A stretch of 64,000 nucleotides of DNA, taken from Sphingomonas sp. Ag1 (GTDB taxonomy: Bacteria; Pseudomonadota; Alphaproteobacteria; Sphingomonadales; Sphingomonadaceae). Position 1 is the stretch's first letter; every line of letters starts with the position of its first letter. Below, in pieces: positions 45,437-55,712 of the stretch. The translations under genes were made by a program, and so were the position numbers. A model generated the notes under the pieces. That model did not search any database. It saw only the letters and a program-made list of their open reading frames with translations, and was not told the DNA's origin. Where the stretch lies: contig NZ_LAZX01000093.1 in assembly GCF_000980895.1 (NCBI RefSeq), positions 62,001 to 126,000 on the forward strand, given 5' to 3'.

Positions 45437-48400
45437 ATGGGGAGCTTTGCGGCTCGCTCGCTTTCGCGCCTGGTGATTGGCGCATCGGTTGCGGCACTGG
45501 CGACCGCCCCGGGCATGGCCTGGGCGCAGGACGCGGCAGCAACGGTCGGCAGCACCGGCCCTGCCGAAACGCCCGCCACGGCTTCCGAGCCGACGCAGGG
45601 CGAGGACGATATCGTCGTCACCGGCATCCGTGCCTCGCTGCGCCAGGCGATCGACATCAAGCGCGACGCACAGGGCGTCGTTGATGCGATCTCGGCCGAG
45701 GACATCGGCAAGTTCCCGGACACCAACCTCGCCGAGTCGCTTCAGCGCATCACCGGCGTGTCGATCGATCGGTCGAACGGTGAAGGTTCGTTCGTCACCG
45801 TCCGTGGCTTCGGCCCGGAATATAATCTCGTCACGCTGAACGGCCGTCAGATGCCGACGTCGACGCTGGGTGATGGTGCCAGCGCGCCGGCTTCGCGTTC
45901 GTTCGACTTTGCGAACCTCGCCTCCGAGGGCATCGCTGGCGTCGAGGTGTACAAGACCGGCCGCGCGGCTGTTCCGTCGGGCGGCATCGGTTCGTCGATC
46001 AACATCCGCACCCCGCGCCCGCTCGACAAGCCGGGCATGCGTGGCAGCATTGCCGCGCGCGGCGTTCTAGACTCCTCGCAGAACGGCAAGAACCAGATCC
46101 TGCCGGAAGTTTCCGGCATCTTCTCCACCACCTTCGCTGACGATCGCATCGGCATCATGGTCAACGGCGTGTACCAGCGCCGCAAGGCGAGCGCGAACGA
46201 GGCGTTCGTCGGCTTCCGCGACGGCTTCCTCGGCTCGCAGGACGACTGGGGCTCGCTGCCGCGTAATCCGGCGCAGGTGAACCGCCCCTCCGGCAATGAC
46301 GTCTACGAGATTCCCCAGGAAGCATCGTACAACGTCCGCGACATCGACCGTGAGCGTATCAACGGCCAGGCCGTCTTGCAGATCAAGCCGACCGACACGC
46401 TGACCGCGACGGCCGACTTCACCTATTCGCGCAACAAGGTTGAAGTGCGCTCCAACAGCGTTGGCGTGTGGTTCAACTTCGGCGACGTGTCGAGCGAGTG
46501 GACCGACGGCCCGGTCGCCGGTCCGGTGTTCTACAGCGAGGCTTTCGGCCCGGGTAAGGACCTGTCGTACAGCGGCGCGCTGAGCGCCAATGTCAGCGAG
46601 AACAAGTCGCTCGGCTTCAACCTGAACTGGGAAGCGCCGGGTGGCGTCACCGTGTCGTTCGACGCGCATCACTCGACCGCGGAATCGCGCCCGACGAACG
46701 ATTATGGCACCAGCACCAACATTGGCAGCGCCGTGTTCGGTGTGGCGCGCCAGACGATCGATTTCCGCAACGCGCTGCCGATCATTTCCTATTCGATGCA
46801 GCCCGGCATCGACCCGCTGAACGCATCTTTGGTCACGCCGACCGGCAATTCGTTCCGCAACGCGTATTTCCGTGACGAGATCAACCAGTTCCAGCTGAAG
46901 GGCCGGTACGAGCATGAGGGCGCGTTCCTCGACTCGATCGACTTCGGCTTCTCGTACATCGATAACGAAGTGCGGTCGGCCTATGGCTTCATCCAGAACG
47001 ACACCTGGGGCGGCATCGACCCGCGCGGCGCCAGCTTCGGTGCGGCAGCGACGCCGGACGATCTGTTCAGCCTGATCAGCCTGCCGGACAAGTTCCGCGG
47101 CGTGCCGGGCGCCGGCGACGCGGCGCTGCCGCAGCAAATCCTGGGCTTCAACTTCGAACGCATGGCAGAGCTGCTGCGTGGCCAGTACAACATCTGTGGT
47201 GCGCCGCAGGTTGGTACGGCCCAGCCGGGTACCTGCCTTGCCGACTTCACCACCGACCGTCGCCTGCGCGAAAAGACGATCTCGCCATACGTCCAGGTGA
47301 ACTCGAGCTTCGACCTCCTGGCCGGCGCGGCGCACATCATCGCTGGTGTCCGCTACGACCAGACCACCGTTACCTCCAACGCGCTGGTACAGGTGCCGAC
47401 GGGAACCCGCTGGACGGCAGCGAACGAATTCGCGCTGGTCTATGCGCCGGAGCGCTCGTTCATCACGTCCAAGGGCAGCTACCAGAACTGGTTGCCAGCG
47501 ATCGACTTCGACATGGAGCCGATCCGCAACGTGAAGCTGCGTGCGTCGTACAGCCACACCATCACGCGCCCCGACTATGGCGTGCTGCAGGGCGGGCTTG
47601 AACTGGCGTCGAACCCGCGCATCGGCGGCGGCACCGGCACCAATGGCAACCCGAACCTGATCCCGTTCAAGTCGAAGAATATCGATGTGTCGGCCGAGTG
47701 GTATTACAACCGCGAAAGCTACATCTCGGTCGGCTTCTTCAACAAGGACGTGCAGAACTTCATCGGCACCACGCAGATCGACCAGTCGGCGTTCGGCCTG
47801 CGCAACCCTGCTGACGGCCCGCGGTATCGCGCCGCACAGGCGGCTCTGGGCGGCACGACGGATGCGATCCAGATCCGCGACTACATTCTGCGCAACTTCC
47901 CGGGATCCTCGCAGGTCACCGGCCAGGTTGAAGCAGGCGGGGTGACCTATCTGAACGGCAACATCTTCGGCCTGCCCGAGGACAATCTGTTCAACTTCCA
48001 GATCAACCAGCCGTTCAACAGCGACCAGACCGCCAATATCAACGGCTGGGAATTCGCGATACAGCACCGGTTCTGGGACACGGGCTTCGGCACGATCCTG
48101 AACTACACGATCGTGAACGGCGACGCGAAGTTCAACAACGCGCTGAACCCGAACACCAGCCAGTTCGCGCTCGTGGGTCTGAGCGACAGTGCGAACGCCG
48201 TGCTGTTCTTTGACAAGTTCGGGCTGCAGGCACGTGCTGCGTACAATTGGCGCGCGTCGTTCCTGAACAGCAGCAACGGCTTCGATCCGACCTATGTCGA
48301 ATCCTACGGCCAGCTGGACGCGAGCGTCGCCTATGAGTTCATCCCTGGACTCACCGTGTTCGGGGAGGCGATCAACCTGACCGGCGAAGCGCGCCGTGGG

Positions 48401-48481
48401 CATCGTCGATCGGACCGGATGGTCACCTTCTCGCAGCCGGGCTTTGCCCGCTACAGCGCAGGCGTCCGCTTCAACTTCTGA
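45437..48481 (+). CDS. TonB-dependent receptor, carbohydrate-locus type
   Basis: A 1014-residue outer-membrane receptor of the large alphaproteobacterial class. It has a signal peptide ([16 protein letters not shown]) and TonB box [17 protein letters not shown]. The plug contains [20 protein letters not shown], then [20 protein letters not shown] and [12 protein letters not shown] large barrel ends in [12 protein letters not shown]. Receptors of this kind are typically encoded with glycosidases and halogenase/SapC genes and import oligosaccharides. Here GH3 is divergent and GH130 lies beyond. The ATG at 45437 follows GGGGAGGAC; the open frame upstream covers the operator and is not coding. 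The sugar is unknown. Confidence 0.94.
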   Translation: MGSFAARSLSRLVIGASVAALATAPGMAWAQDAAATVGSTGPAETPATASEPTQGEDDIVVTGIRASLRQAIDIKRDAQGVVDAISAEDIGKFPDTNLAESLQRITGVSIDRSNGEGSFVTVRGFGPEYNLVTLNGRQMPTSTLGDGASAPASRSFDFANLASEGIAGVEVYKTGRAAVPSGGIGSSINIRTPRPLDKPGMRGSIAARGVLDSSQNGKNQILPEVSGIFSTTFADDRIGIMVNGVYQRRKASANEAFVGFRDGFLGSQDDWGSLPRNPAQVNRPSGNDVYEIPQEASYNVRDIDRERINGQAVLQIKPTDTLTATADFTYSRNKVEVRSNSVGVWFNFGDVSSEWTDGPVAGPVFYSEAFGPGKDLSYSGALSANVSENKSLGFNLNWEAPGGVTVSFDAHHSTAESRPTNDYGTSTNIGSAVFGVARQTIDFRNALPIISYSMQPGIDPLNASLVTPTGNSFRNAYFRDEINQFQLKGRYEHEGAFLDSIDFGFSYIDNEVRSAYGFIQNDTWGGIDPRGASFGAAATPDDLFSLISLPDKFRGVPGAGDAALPQQILGFNFERMAELLRGQYNICGAPQVGTAQPGTCLADFTTDRRLREKTISPYVQVNSSFDLLAGAAHIIAGVRYDQTTVTSNALVQVPTGTRWTAANEFALVYAPERSFITSKGSYQNWLPAIDFDMEPIRNVKLRASYSHTITRPDYGVLQGGLELASNPRIGGGTGTNGNPNLIPFKSKNIDVSAEWYYNRESYISVGFFNKDVQNFIGTTQIDQSAFGLRNPADGPRYRAAQAALGGTTDAIQIRDYILRNFPGSSQVTGQVEAGGVTYLNGNIFGLPEDNLFNFQINQPFNSDQTANINGWEFAIQHRFWDTGFGTILNYTIVNGDAKFNNALNPNTSQFALVGLSDSANAVLFFDKFGLQARAAYNWRASFLNSSNGFDPTYVESYGQLDASVAYEFIPGLTVFGEAINLTGEARRGHRRSDRMVTFSQPGFARYSAGVRFNF

Positions 48482-48493
48482 TCGGACGCCCGG

Positions 48494-48526
48494 AGAGCCG
48501 CCCTTCCGCGATGGACGGGCGGCTCT
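48494..48526 (+). terminator. hairpin between TonB receptor and halogenase 1
   Basis: A 10-bp perfect stem, AGAGCCGCCC and GGGCGGCTCT, with a 13-base loop, starting 12 bases after the receptor stop and followed by TATGGG. It could attenuate rather than end transcription, giving high receptor and lower halogenase expression. An in-frame ATG at 48511 lies in its loop, which argues against that start for the next gene. Confidence 0.55.
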
Positions 48527-48567
48527 TATGGGTGAAACGGCGCGTTGGTGCGCCGACAGAGGTGAGC

Positions 48568-50127
48568 GTGGGCGTGAAACGGCAGGTCGCCAACATCGTG
48601 ATCGTCGGCGGGGGCACCGCCGGATGGCTCGCGGCCGCCACGATCGCGGCGTGCGCCGATCCTACTGCGCAACCTCCCGTGCAGGTCACGCTGATCGAAT
48701 CCCCTGACGTGCCGACGATCGGTGTCGGGGAGGGGACCTGGCCGACAATCCGCCGTACGCTCGCCCGCATCGGGATCAGCGAGGCGGAATTTCTGCTCGC
48801 CTGCGACGCTTCGTTCAAACAGGGGTCGCGCTTTGACAGCTGGCGCAATGGGGCGCCGGATGATTCCTACCTTCACCCCTTTTCAGCCCCGGTCGAGGCC
48901 GATCCGCGGGCGCTCGTCGCCGCGTGGCAGGCCGGCGAAGAGGAAGGCTTTGCGGCGGCCGTCACGCCGCAGGCGCGGGCCTGCGCACTGGATCTCGCAC
49001 CAAGGCAGCGGGCAATGCCGGACTATGCCGGTGCGCTGAACTACGCCTATCATCTCGACGCGGTGAAGCTGGCTGCGCTGCTTCGTCGCCATGCGACCCA
49101 GCGGCTTGGCGTGCGCCATGTCCGCGATCATGTACTGTCGGTCGACCGCCGCCACGACGGGGACATCGCCGCCGTTCGCTGCCGCGATCATGGCGCGATG
49201 GAGGGCGATCTGTTTATCGATTGCACCGGTCATGCCGCGCTGTTGATTGGCGGCGCGCTCGGCGTGCACTTCATCGACCGTGGCCACGAACTATTCAACG
49301 ACCGCGCCTTGGCCGTGCAGGTGCCGGTGGCGGCGGGAAGTGCCATCGCGTCAACCACCAATGCCACCGCGCATGAGGCAGGCTGGATCTGGGACATCGG
49401 CCTGCCGACGCGGCGTGGCGTCGGATGCGTCTATTCGTCGGCGCACCTCACCGATGACGCGGCAGAGGGAATCTTGCGCGCGTATCTCGGGCGGACCACG
49501 CCCGCTGCCAATCTGGACGCACTTGCCCCGCGAAAGCTGACGTTCCGTTCGGGACATCGCACGCGGTTCTGGGAGCGCAATTGCCTCGCCATCGGCCTGT
49601 CGAGCGGCTTTCTGGAACCGCTGGAGGCGTCGGCGATCGTGACGATCGAACTGGCGCTGGATGCGCTTGTGGCGAACTTTCCCGCAACCCGCGCGAGCAT
49701 GGATGCGCATGCCGACCGGTTCAACGCACTGTTCCGCTATCGCTGGGACCGCATCGTCGACTTCCTGAAACTTCACTACGTGCTCAGCGACCGCGGCCAG
49801 CCCTATTGGCGTGACAATCGCGATCGCTCGTCGATTCCGCATAGCCTTGCCGGCCTGCTGGCGATCTGGCGTGAGCAACCACCCAGCGGGCACGACCTTG
49901 GCATGGTGGACGAGGTGTTTCCCGCGGCCAGCTATCAATATGTGCTGTACGGCATGGGCATGGCGCCGCCCCCGCCCGGTCCCATGCGGATCGAGGGCGT
50001 GCCCCCCGCGAGCGCTGCACTCCGGCAGGCGGCGCAGCGCGCGCGCGCGCTTGCGGCCAGCCTTCCCACCAATCGTGCCTATCTCGACGTCCTGCGCGCA
50101 GATCGGCAGAACGAGATCATCGCATGA
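48568..50127 (+). CDS. flavin-dependent tryptophan halogenase-family protein (1)
   Basis: A 519-residue FAD enzyme. The dinucleotide motif is [12 protein letters not shown]. The expected catalytic Lys is Lys84 ([14 protein letters not shown]), and the Glu pair is at 350/353 ([13 protein letters not shown]). The halogenase motif W-x-W-x-I-P is altered: W273-I-W275-D-I-G278. The family includes PrnA and RebH, but the many paralogues beside TonB receptors and SapC have no proven substrate. A GTG at 48568 is chosen because AGAGG precedes it; an ATG at 48511 would add 19 unlike residues. The stop overlaps the SapC start by four bases. Confidence 0.85.
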   Translation: MGVKRQVANIVIVGGGTAGWLAAATIAACADPTAQPPVQVTLIESPDVPTIGVGEGTWPTIRRTLARIGISEAEFLLACDASFKQGSRFDSWRNGAPDDSYLHPFSAPVEADPRALVAAWQAGEEEGFAAAVTPQARACALDLAPRQRAMPDYAGALNYAYHLDAVKLAALLRRHATQRLGVRHVRDHVLSVDRRHDGDIAAVRCRDHGAMEGDLFIDCTGHAALLIGGALGVHFIDRGHELFNDRALAVQVPVAAGSAIASTTNATAHEAGWIWDIGLPTRRGVGCVYSSAHLTDDAAEGILRAYLGRTTPAANLDALAPRKLTFRSGHRTRFWERNCLAIGLSSGFLEPLEASAIVTIELALDALVANFPATRASMDAHADRFNALFRYRWDRIVDFLKLHYVLSDRGQPYWRDNRDRSSIPHSLAGLLAIWREQPPSGHDLGMVDEVFPAASYQYVLYGMGMAPPPPGPMRIEGVPPASAALRQAAQRARALAASLPTNRAYLDVLRADRQNEIIA

Positions 50128-50840
50128 ACCCCCATCACGCCATTCTGACCCCCGAGGCCCATCGCGACCTGCGCGTCCGCATCGATCGCGACGTAGCACT
50201 GGGTGACGGCGTGATGACCAGCGTCGTCATGCCGGCGGAGTTCCGCGATGCGCAGCAGCATTACCCAATTCTCTTCCGGCTGAATGCGGAGCGTGACGAT
50301 TTCACCGCGCACGCAATCTTCGGCTTTGAGACCGCAGAAAATCTGTTCCTGGAGGGCGCGCGCTGGGACGCCGATTACGTGCCGCTCGCGCTGGATGTGC
50401 AGCCCTTCCTGATCGGTGGCCCCGACGCGTCCGGAGCGCGACAGGTCCATATCGACCTCGGCAGCCCGCGCATTGCTGGCGAAGAGGGCGTGCGCGTGTT
50501 CGAGCCGGAAGGTACGCCGACGCCATTTCTCGAAACGATTGCCGACCGGCTCGGTGCGCTGCATACCGGTTTTGAGGAGTCGGCGGCATTTTTCGCCGCG
50601 CTTCGCTGGCATGATCTTCTCGAGCCGCTGACCCTTGAAGTGACGCTGAACGATGGTTCGACGCACCGACTGGTCGGCTTTCACGTGATCGACGAAGGCC
50701 GGTTGCGCGCACTCGACGGCGCGGCGCTGACCGAGCTTCATGGAGAGGGCCATCTGATGCCAATCTTCATGGCCCTCGCCTCGCTCGGCAACCTGCGGGC
50801 GCTCGTCGCGCGCAAGAACAAGCGCGACGGCCATGGCTGA
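50124..50840 (+). CDS. SapC-family protein
   Basis: A 238-residue protein of the SapC family (named after a Campylobacter S-layer gene). Typical segments are [20 protein letters not shown] then [40 protein letters not shown] and the C-terminal [20 protein letters not shown]. It has no signal peptide or membrane helix, so it is probably cytoplasmic. The family is common beside TonB receptors and tryptophan halogenases in Caulobacter, xanthomonads and sphingomonads; its biochemical role is unknown. It overlaps the halogenase gene before it (4 bases) and the cupin gene after it (8 bases). Confidence 0.9.
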   Translation: MNPHHAILTPEAHRDLRVRIDRDVALGDGVMTSVVMPAEFRDAQQHYPILFRLNAERDDFTAHAIFGFETAENLFLEGARWDADYVPLALDVQPFLIGGPDASGARQVHIDLGSPRIAGEEGVRVFEPEGTPTPFLETIADRLGALHTGFEESAAFFAALRWHDLLEPLTLEVTLNDGSTHRLVGFHVIDEGRLRALDGAALTELHGEGHLMPIFMALASLGNLRALVARKNKRDGHG

Positions 50841-51870
50841 TCCGGCCGCATCGCCCGGCATCTTTGCGCGCATGGCGGCGGTGCCCGAACGCTCGGTTGC
50901 TGATGCGGCCGCGCTAGATGCGGCATTGCGGGATGCCACCGCCCCCTTCGTCGTGCGCGGCCTGGTGCGTGACTGGCCGCTGGTGCAGGCGGGGCAGCAA
51001 TCCGCACAGGCCGCGCGCGACTATATCGCGGCACGCGCCAAGGACGTCGCGTTCACCGTCTCCGTGGGCCAGCCGGGCAGCGGAGGGCGGCTGTTCTACG
51101 ACGACACGATGGCGATGAACTTTCGCGTCGGGCGGGGCAAGCTGCACGACATCTTCCGCCACATCGCCAGCGTCGAGGACCAGCCGGACGCCCCGCCGAT
51201 CTACCTTGCGTCGATCGACATGAAGGCTTTCTTCTCTGGCCTGACCAGCGACAATCCGCTCGCGCTCGGTGATCGCGATCTGCTGAAGAGCATCTGGATC
51301 GGCACCAGAACGCGCATCGCCGCGCACAACGATTTTCCGCACAATCTGGCCTGCGTGGCAGTGGGACGGCGGCGCTTCACGCTGTTTTCGCGTGAGCAGT
51401 TCCGCAATTTGTATCTGGGACCGATCGACAACACGCCGGCCGGCCGCGCGGTCAGCATGGTCGATTTCCACAATCCCGACCTCGCCGCGCATCCGCGTTT
51501 CGCGCAGGCGGCGGAAGCGGCGCAGACCGTGGTGCTGGAGCCGGGCGACGCGCTCTACATACCGTCGCTCTGGTGGCATCACGTGGAGGGCCTCGACCCC
51601 TTCAATGTGCTGGTAAATTATTGGTGGCGGGAAACGCCGCGCTGGTTGGGGCAACCGCAGGACGCGCTGAACCACGCGATCATGTCCATTCGCGAGTTGC
51701 CGGTGGACGAACGGGCGTATTGGCGCGACATGTTCGATTATTACGTGTTCGGTGACCCCGATCTTCCGCGTGCGCACATCCCGGCGCAGGCACAAAGCGT
51801 GCTCGGCCCGCTTGATCCTGAAACGGCCGGGCGGATCCGCGGCTTCCTGTTGCGGCAGCTCAGCAAGTGA
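50833..51870 (+). CDS. cupin-like (JmjC-type) Fe(II)/2-oxoglutarate oxygenase
   Basis: A 345-residue protein of the Cupin_8/JmjC-like group. The iron facial triad is visible as His165-x-Asp167 (RIAAHNDFPHNLACVAVG) and His249 or His250 (PSLWWHHVEGLDPF). The opening PFVVRGLVRDWPLVQAG is typical. Relatives hydroxylate proteins, and the group also includes asparaginyl and lysyl hydroxylases. Here it is wedged between SapC and a halogenase with overlaps on both sides (8 and 4 bases), which ties it to one pathway with them. Target unknown; a peptide or protein side chain is the reasonable guess. Confidence 0.88.
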   Translation: MADPAASPGIFARMAAVPERSVADAAALDAALRDATAPFVVRGLVRDWPLVQAGQQSAQAARDYIAARAKDVAFTVSVGQPGSGGRLFYDDTMAMNFRVGRGKLHDIFRHIASVEDQPDAPPIYLASIDMKAFFSGLTSDNPLALGDRDLLKSIWIGTRTRIAAHNDFPHNLACVAVGRRRFTLFSREQFRNLYLGPIDNTPAGRAVSMVDFHNPDLAAHPRFAQAAEAAQTVVLEPGDALYIPSLWWHHVEGLDPFNVLVNYWWRETPRWLGQPQDALNHAIMSIRELPVDERAYWRDMFDYYVFGDPDLPRAHIPAQAQSVLGPLDPETAGRIRGFLLRQLSK

Positions 51871-53360
51871 CGCCGCGCCGGATCGTCATTGCGGGCGGAG
51901 GCACCGCCGGCTGGATGGCCGCGGCGGCGATCGCGCGCACCATGGGCCGCGCGGCACAAGTGACGCTGGTCGAATCTGAGGCGATCGGAACGATCGGCGT
52001 CGGCGAAAGCACGATCCCGCCGATCGTCGGCTTCAATCGCTTGCTCGGCATCAACGAAGCCGAGTTCATGGCGGCGACCAATGCCACCTTCAAACTTGGT
52101 ATCGTGTTCGATGGCTGGCGCAATGGCACCGATCGCTACGTTCACGCCTTTGGCCTGACCGGCAAGGATCATTGGGCAGCGGGATTTCAGCATTTCTGGC
52201 TCGCTGGGCGCGCCAAGGGGCATCAGGCGCCATTTGGCGATTATTCGGTTGAGCTCCAGGCGGCGCTGGCGGGGAAGTTCGCGCATCTGCCTGACGATCG
52301 CCTGAACTATGCCTACCAGCTCGATTCCGGCCTCTATGCGAAGTTCCTGCGCGGGATGGCGGAGCGCGACGGGGCGGTACGGATCGAGGGCAAGATCGCC
52401 ACGGTACAGCTGGATGGCGACAGCGGAGACATCGCGGCGCTGGTGCTGGAGGATGGCACCGCGATCGCCGGCGACCTGTTCCTCGACTGCACAGGATTTC
52501 GCGCCCTGCTGATCGAGGGCGCGCTGCACGCCGGCTTCGATGACTGGACCCATTGGCTGCCGTGCGATTCCGCGATCGCGGTGCAAACGGCGAGCGTGGG
52601 GCCGGCGGTGCCCTACACCCGCGCCATGGCCCATGATGCCGGATGGCAGTGGCGCATCCCCCTGCAGCACCGGGTCGGAAACGGCATCGTGTGGTGCAGT
52701 CGCTATCTGTCACGCGAAGACGCGCTGGAACGGCTGCTCGGCAACGTCGAGGGTGAGGTGCTGACGCAGCCCAATCACCTGCGCTTCACCACAGGGGTGC
52801 GGCGTCGCCAATGGCATCGCAATTGCGTTGCCGTCGGCCTGTCGGGCGGGTTCATGGAGCCACTGGAGTCCACCAGCATCCACCTGATCCAGCGCGCCGT
52901 CCTGCGGTTGATCCGGATGATGCCGGCAGCCGGACCGATCAGCCCGCGCGACATTGCCGAGTTCAATGATCAGCAGCACGCCGACATGGTGCAGGTCCGC
53001 GACTTCCTGATCCTGCATTACAAGGCCACCGACCGGCGCGACAGCGCGTTCTGGCGGCAATGCGCCGCAATGCCGATCCCCGACAGTCTCGAACAGAAGA
53101 TCGAGCTGTTCCGCGACACGGCGCGTGTGTTCCGCCGCAACGAGGAATTGTTCGCGGAGCATAGCTGGCTGCAGGTGCTGCTGGGGCAGGGGATCGAGCC
53201 GCATGCCTGGCATCCGATCACCGGCAAGCTGACCGACGAGGAACTGGCGCGGCTGCTTCAGACGCTGCGTGCCCAGGTGACGCGCACGGTCAATGGGTTG
53301 CCGGCCCATGCCGATTATGTCGCCCGCTATTGCGCCGGCGCGCGCCAGAGCGCTGCCTGA
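51867..53360 (+). CDS. flavin-dependent tryptophan halogenase-family protein (2)
   Basis: A 497-residue FAD enzyme with all halogenase hallmarks: IAGGGTAGW near the N-terminus, catalytic Lys76 (ATFKLGIVFDGWRNG), the intact W260-x-W262-R-I-P265 motif (AGWQWRIPLQHRVGNG) and Glu331/Glu334 (SGGFMEPLESTSIHLI). It starts with a GTG overlapping the cupin stop. It is a divergent paralogue of the gene at 48.6 kb. Proven members chlorinate or brominate free tryptophan or related substrates with FADH2 from a separate reductase; no reductase gene is here. Confidence 0.9.
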   Translation: MTPRRIVIAGGGTAGWMAAAAIARTMGRAAQVTLVESEAIGTIGVGESTIPPIVGFNRLLGINEAEFMAATNATFKLGIVFDGWRNGTDRYVHAFGLTGKDHWAAGFQHFWLAGRAKGHQAPFGDYSVELQAALAGKFAHLPDDRLNYAYQLDSGLYAKFLRGMAERDGAVRIEGKIATVQLDGDSGDIAALVLEDGTAIAGDLFLDCTGFRALLIEGALHAGFDDWTHWLPCDSAIAVQTASVGPAVPYTRAMAHDAGWQWRIPLQHRVGNGIVWCSRYLSREDALERLLGNVEGEVLTQPNHLRFTTGVRRRQWHRNCVAVGLSGGFMEPLESTSIHLIQRAVLRLIRMMPAAGPISPRDIAEFNDQQHADMVQVRDFLILHYKATDRRDSAFWRQCAAMPIPDSLEQKIELFRDTARVFRRNEELFAEHSWLQVLLGQGIEPHAWHPITGKLTDEELARLLQTLRAQVTRTVNGLPAHADYVARYCAGARQSAA

Positions 53361-53368
53361 GGATCGTC

Positions 53369-54418
53369 ATGGGGCGTCGCCGGCAGTCGGTCACCATCAA
53401 GCATGTCGCCGCCCATGCGGGGGTGTCGTTGCAGACGGTCAGCCGTGTCATCAACAAGGAGCCCAATGTCCGGCCCGAGATGATGCAACGCGTGCAGGAA
53501 TCGATCGCGGCGCTTGGTTATGTGCCGTCAATCGCGGCGCAGCGGATGGGCGGTTCGCGATCCTATCTTCTGCTGGCTCTGAACGATCGCGACCGCACGA
53601 TTGCGGACTGGCGCAAGCGCGAGGGGTCCGACTGGATCGACCAGATGCTGCTCGGTGGGATGCTGACCTGCGCGCAGCATGGCTATCGCATGATCTTTGA
53701 GCTGGTCGACACGCACAGTGACCATATCGAGCGGGAGTTGTCGGCCGCGCTCGCCGCGCTGCAACCCGATGGCGTGATCCTGACGCCGCCGCATTCGCAC
53801 AACCCCATGATCACAGACCTGCTGGAAAAGGCGGGGATCGCCTTTGCGCGTATCGGGTCGCTGCGTGACGGGGGCGGGTTCCGGCTGACGATGGGTGACG
53901 AGGTGGCGGCGCGCGATGCGACGATGCACCTCGTCGGGTTGGGGCACCGGCGTATCGGTTTCATCGCAGGACCCACCGACTATGAGCTAAGCCATTGGCG
54001 GGTCGAGGGCTGGCGCTGGACGATGGAGACGGCGGGGCTTTCCGCCGATGGCCTGCTGGCGAACGGCGATTTCAGCTATGCCTCGGGCATTGCGGCGGCG
54101 AAGCAACTGATTGAGGCCGGTGCCACGGCCATCGTCGCGAGTAACGATCAGATGGCGCTCGCCGCGATTGCCGAGGCGCGTGATTGCGGCATGGACGTAC
54201 CGCGCGACCTGTCCGTGGTCAGCTTCGACGACACGCCCGTCGTCCGCTTCCATCATCCGCCGCTCACCGCCATCGCGCAGCCGATCGCCGAGGTGACGGC
54301 GCGTGCCGCCGAATTGCTGATCACCACCGCCGCGGACGCCCGCGACCGTGCGCCGGTGGAGGTGTCGGCGCGGCTCGTGGTGCGGGAATCCACCGCAGCG
54401 GTGCCGACCAACCTCTGA
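53369..54418 (+). CDS. LacI-family transcriptional regulator
   Basis: A 349-residue repressor. The N-terminal HTH is VTIKHVAAHAGVSLQTVSRV with the hinge INKEPNVRPEMMQRVQESIA. The periplasmic-binding-protein-like effector domain follows, with GLGHRRIGFIAGPTDYELSH, ATAIVASNDQMALAAIAEAR and LSVVSFDDTPVVRFHHPPLT. It is last in the receptor-halogenase operon, 8 bases behind halogenase 2. The likely targets are the two GAACGTTC palindromes at 45.3 kb. The effector should be a sugar released by the locus, perhaps a beta-glucoside or beta-mannoside. Confidence 0.93.
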   Translation: MGRRRQSVTIKHVAAHAGVSLQTVSRVINKEPNVRPEMMQRVQESIAALGYVPSIAAQRMGGSRSYLLLALNDRDRTIADWRKREGSDWIDQMLLGGMLTCAQHGYRMIFELVDTHSDHIERELSAALAALQPDGVILTPPHSHNPMITDLLEKAGIAFARIGSLRDGGGFRLTMGDEVAARDATMHLVGLGHRRIGFIAGPTDYELSHWRVEGWRWTMETAGLSADGLLANGDFSYASGIAAAKQLIEAGATAIVASNDQMALAAIAEARDCGMDVPRDLSVVSFDDTPVVRFHHPPLTAIAQPIAEVTARAAELLITTAADARDRAPVEVSARLVVRESTAAVPTNL

Positions 54419-54425
54419 TCGCGCG

Positions 54426-55712
54426 TCAGGCCTTGACCATAACCGATAGCAGGTCGTCGACGTTGCCGATGGCGAAGGCGCTATATTCGTCACCGATCGC
54501 GTAGGGCAGCAGGATGCGCCGTTTGTGGAGCAGCGCGCCGCAGCTATAGGTGATGTTGGGCACATAGCCACCGCGCTGCTCCGCGCTCGGGAACAGCAGC
54601 GGCGATGCCGTGCGCAGCAGCACCTGCGATGGATCCGCCTTGTCCAGCAGGCACGCGCCGATGCTGTAGCCGCGCACCAGCCCGACGCCATGGGTGAATA
54701 CCAGCCAGCCCTCGTCAATCTCGATCGGGGAGCCGCAATTCCCCATCTGGACGAACTCCCACGGGTATTTCGGTCCCATGATCTGCTGCCCCTCGTCCCA
54801 ATGGTCGAGCCGGTCAGAGCGCAGCAACCAGATATTCTCATTGTCCTGGCGACCCAGCATGACGAACTTGCCATCGATCCGCCGCGGGAACAGCGCCATT
54901 CCCTTGTATGGGGCCAAGCGGCCGGTCAGCGCGCGCATCTCCACCGTGCGCAGGTCAACCCCGCGCAGCAACTCGGCGCGGGCGTGCATGCCGTCATAAG
55001 CGGTATAGGTGCCGATGACGCTTCGGGCACCATCATCATCGGTGAAGTTCACCATTCGGAGATCCTCGATCCCGGAACGCTGGCTCGGCAGCACCGGGAA
55101 CAGCACGGTCTCGGACACGTCGTCGCTGTCGCTGCACAACAGACGCGTCCAGCCATCATGCTCATGATCGATGCGGGGCGGGATGCCGTGTTGGCTGGCC
55201 GGATTGACCTCGATGCGGTCGCTGCCGTCCCAGGTGCCGGTTCGGAACGTCACGGAGGAGATATGACCTTCGCCGATCCCGCGCAGCGACAGGAGGAAGG
55301 GCATCGCCTCATCATCGGGGCTGGCGTCGGGGACTCGGATGATGCTGGGATTGAACAATGCGGCGGATTCGAAGGCATATTCCTGGCTGAAATATGCTCC
55401 GATCAGAAGTCGGTCCGTGCTGTCGATGGTACCGTTGAGATCAAGGGAGGCGGCAACCTCGTCATAGCGGCGCAGGAAGGTTTCGTCGGCGTTGCGATGG
55501 CGTTCGTGCATCGGCACGGCCAGCAGCATGCGCATCCGGGCGCGCAGTGCTGGCGGCAGCGACAGCAGCCGCTGCGCAACCTGTTTCATGCGGGCGGGGC
55601 GCCCGTCCGCCATGTCGTCGGGATAGTCGAAGCTGAACGGGCGGATCACGGTGCGGGAGGGATCGGGTTTCAGCTCGATATCCAGCGTGGTGAAGACGTC
55701 CGCTGCTTTCAT
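54426..55712 (-). CDS. glycoside hydrolase/phosphorylase family 130
   Basis: A 428-residue GH130 protein. Family marks are FNPSIIRVPDA (first blade), SGIEDLRMVNFTDDDGAR with the likely catalytic Asp, GNCGSPIEIDEGWLVFTHGV and GYVPNITYSCGALLHKRRIL. GH130 enzymes phosphorolyse beta-1,4- or beta-1,2-mannosides, so mannose-containing glycans are a candidate substrate of this locus. No signal peptide: cytoplasmic, as expected for a phosphate-using enzyme. Its start overlaps the stop of the MscS gene (ATGA), so the two are coupled. Its end lies 7 bases from the convergent LacI gene. Confidence 0.9.
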   Translation of the reverse strand: MKAADVFTTLDIELKPDPSRTVIRPFSFDYPDDMADGRPARMKQVAQRLLSLPPALRARMRMLLAVPMHERHRNADETFLRRYDEVAASLDLNGTIDSTDRLLIGAYFSQEYAFESAALFNPSIIRVPDASPDDEAMPFLLSLRGIGEGHISSVTFRTGTWDGSDRIEVNPASQHGIPPRIDHEHDGWTRLLCSDSDDVSETVLFPVLPSQRSGIEDLRMVNFTDDDGARSVIGTYTAYDGMHARAELLRGVDLRTVEMRALTGRLAPYKGMALFPRRIDGKFVMLGRQDNENIWLLRSDRLDHWDEGQQIMGPKYPWEFVQMGNCGSPIEIDEGWLVFTHGVGLVRGYSIGACLLDKADPSQVLLRTASPLLFPSAEQRGGYVPNITYSCGALLHKRRILLPYAIGDEYSAFAIGNVDDLLSVMVKA

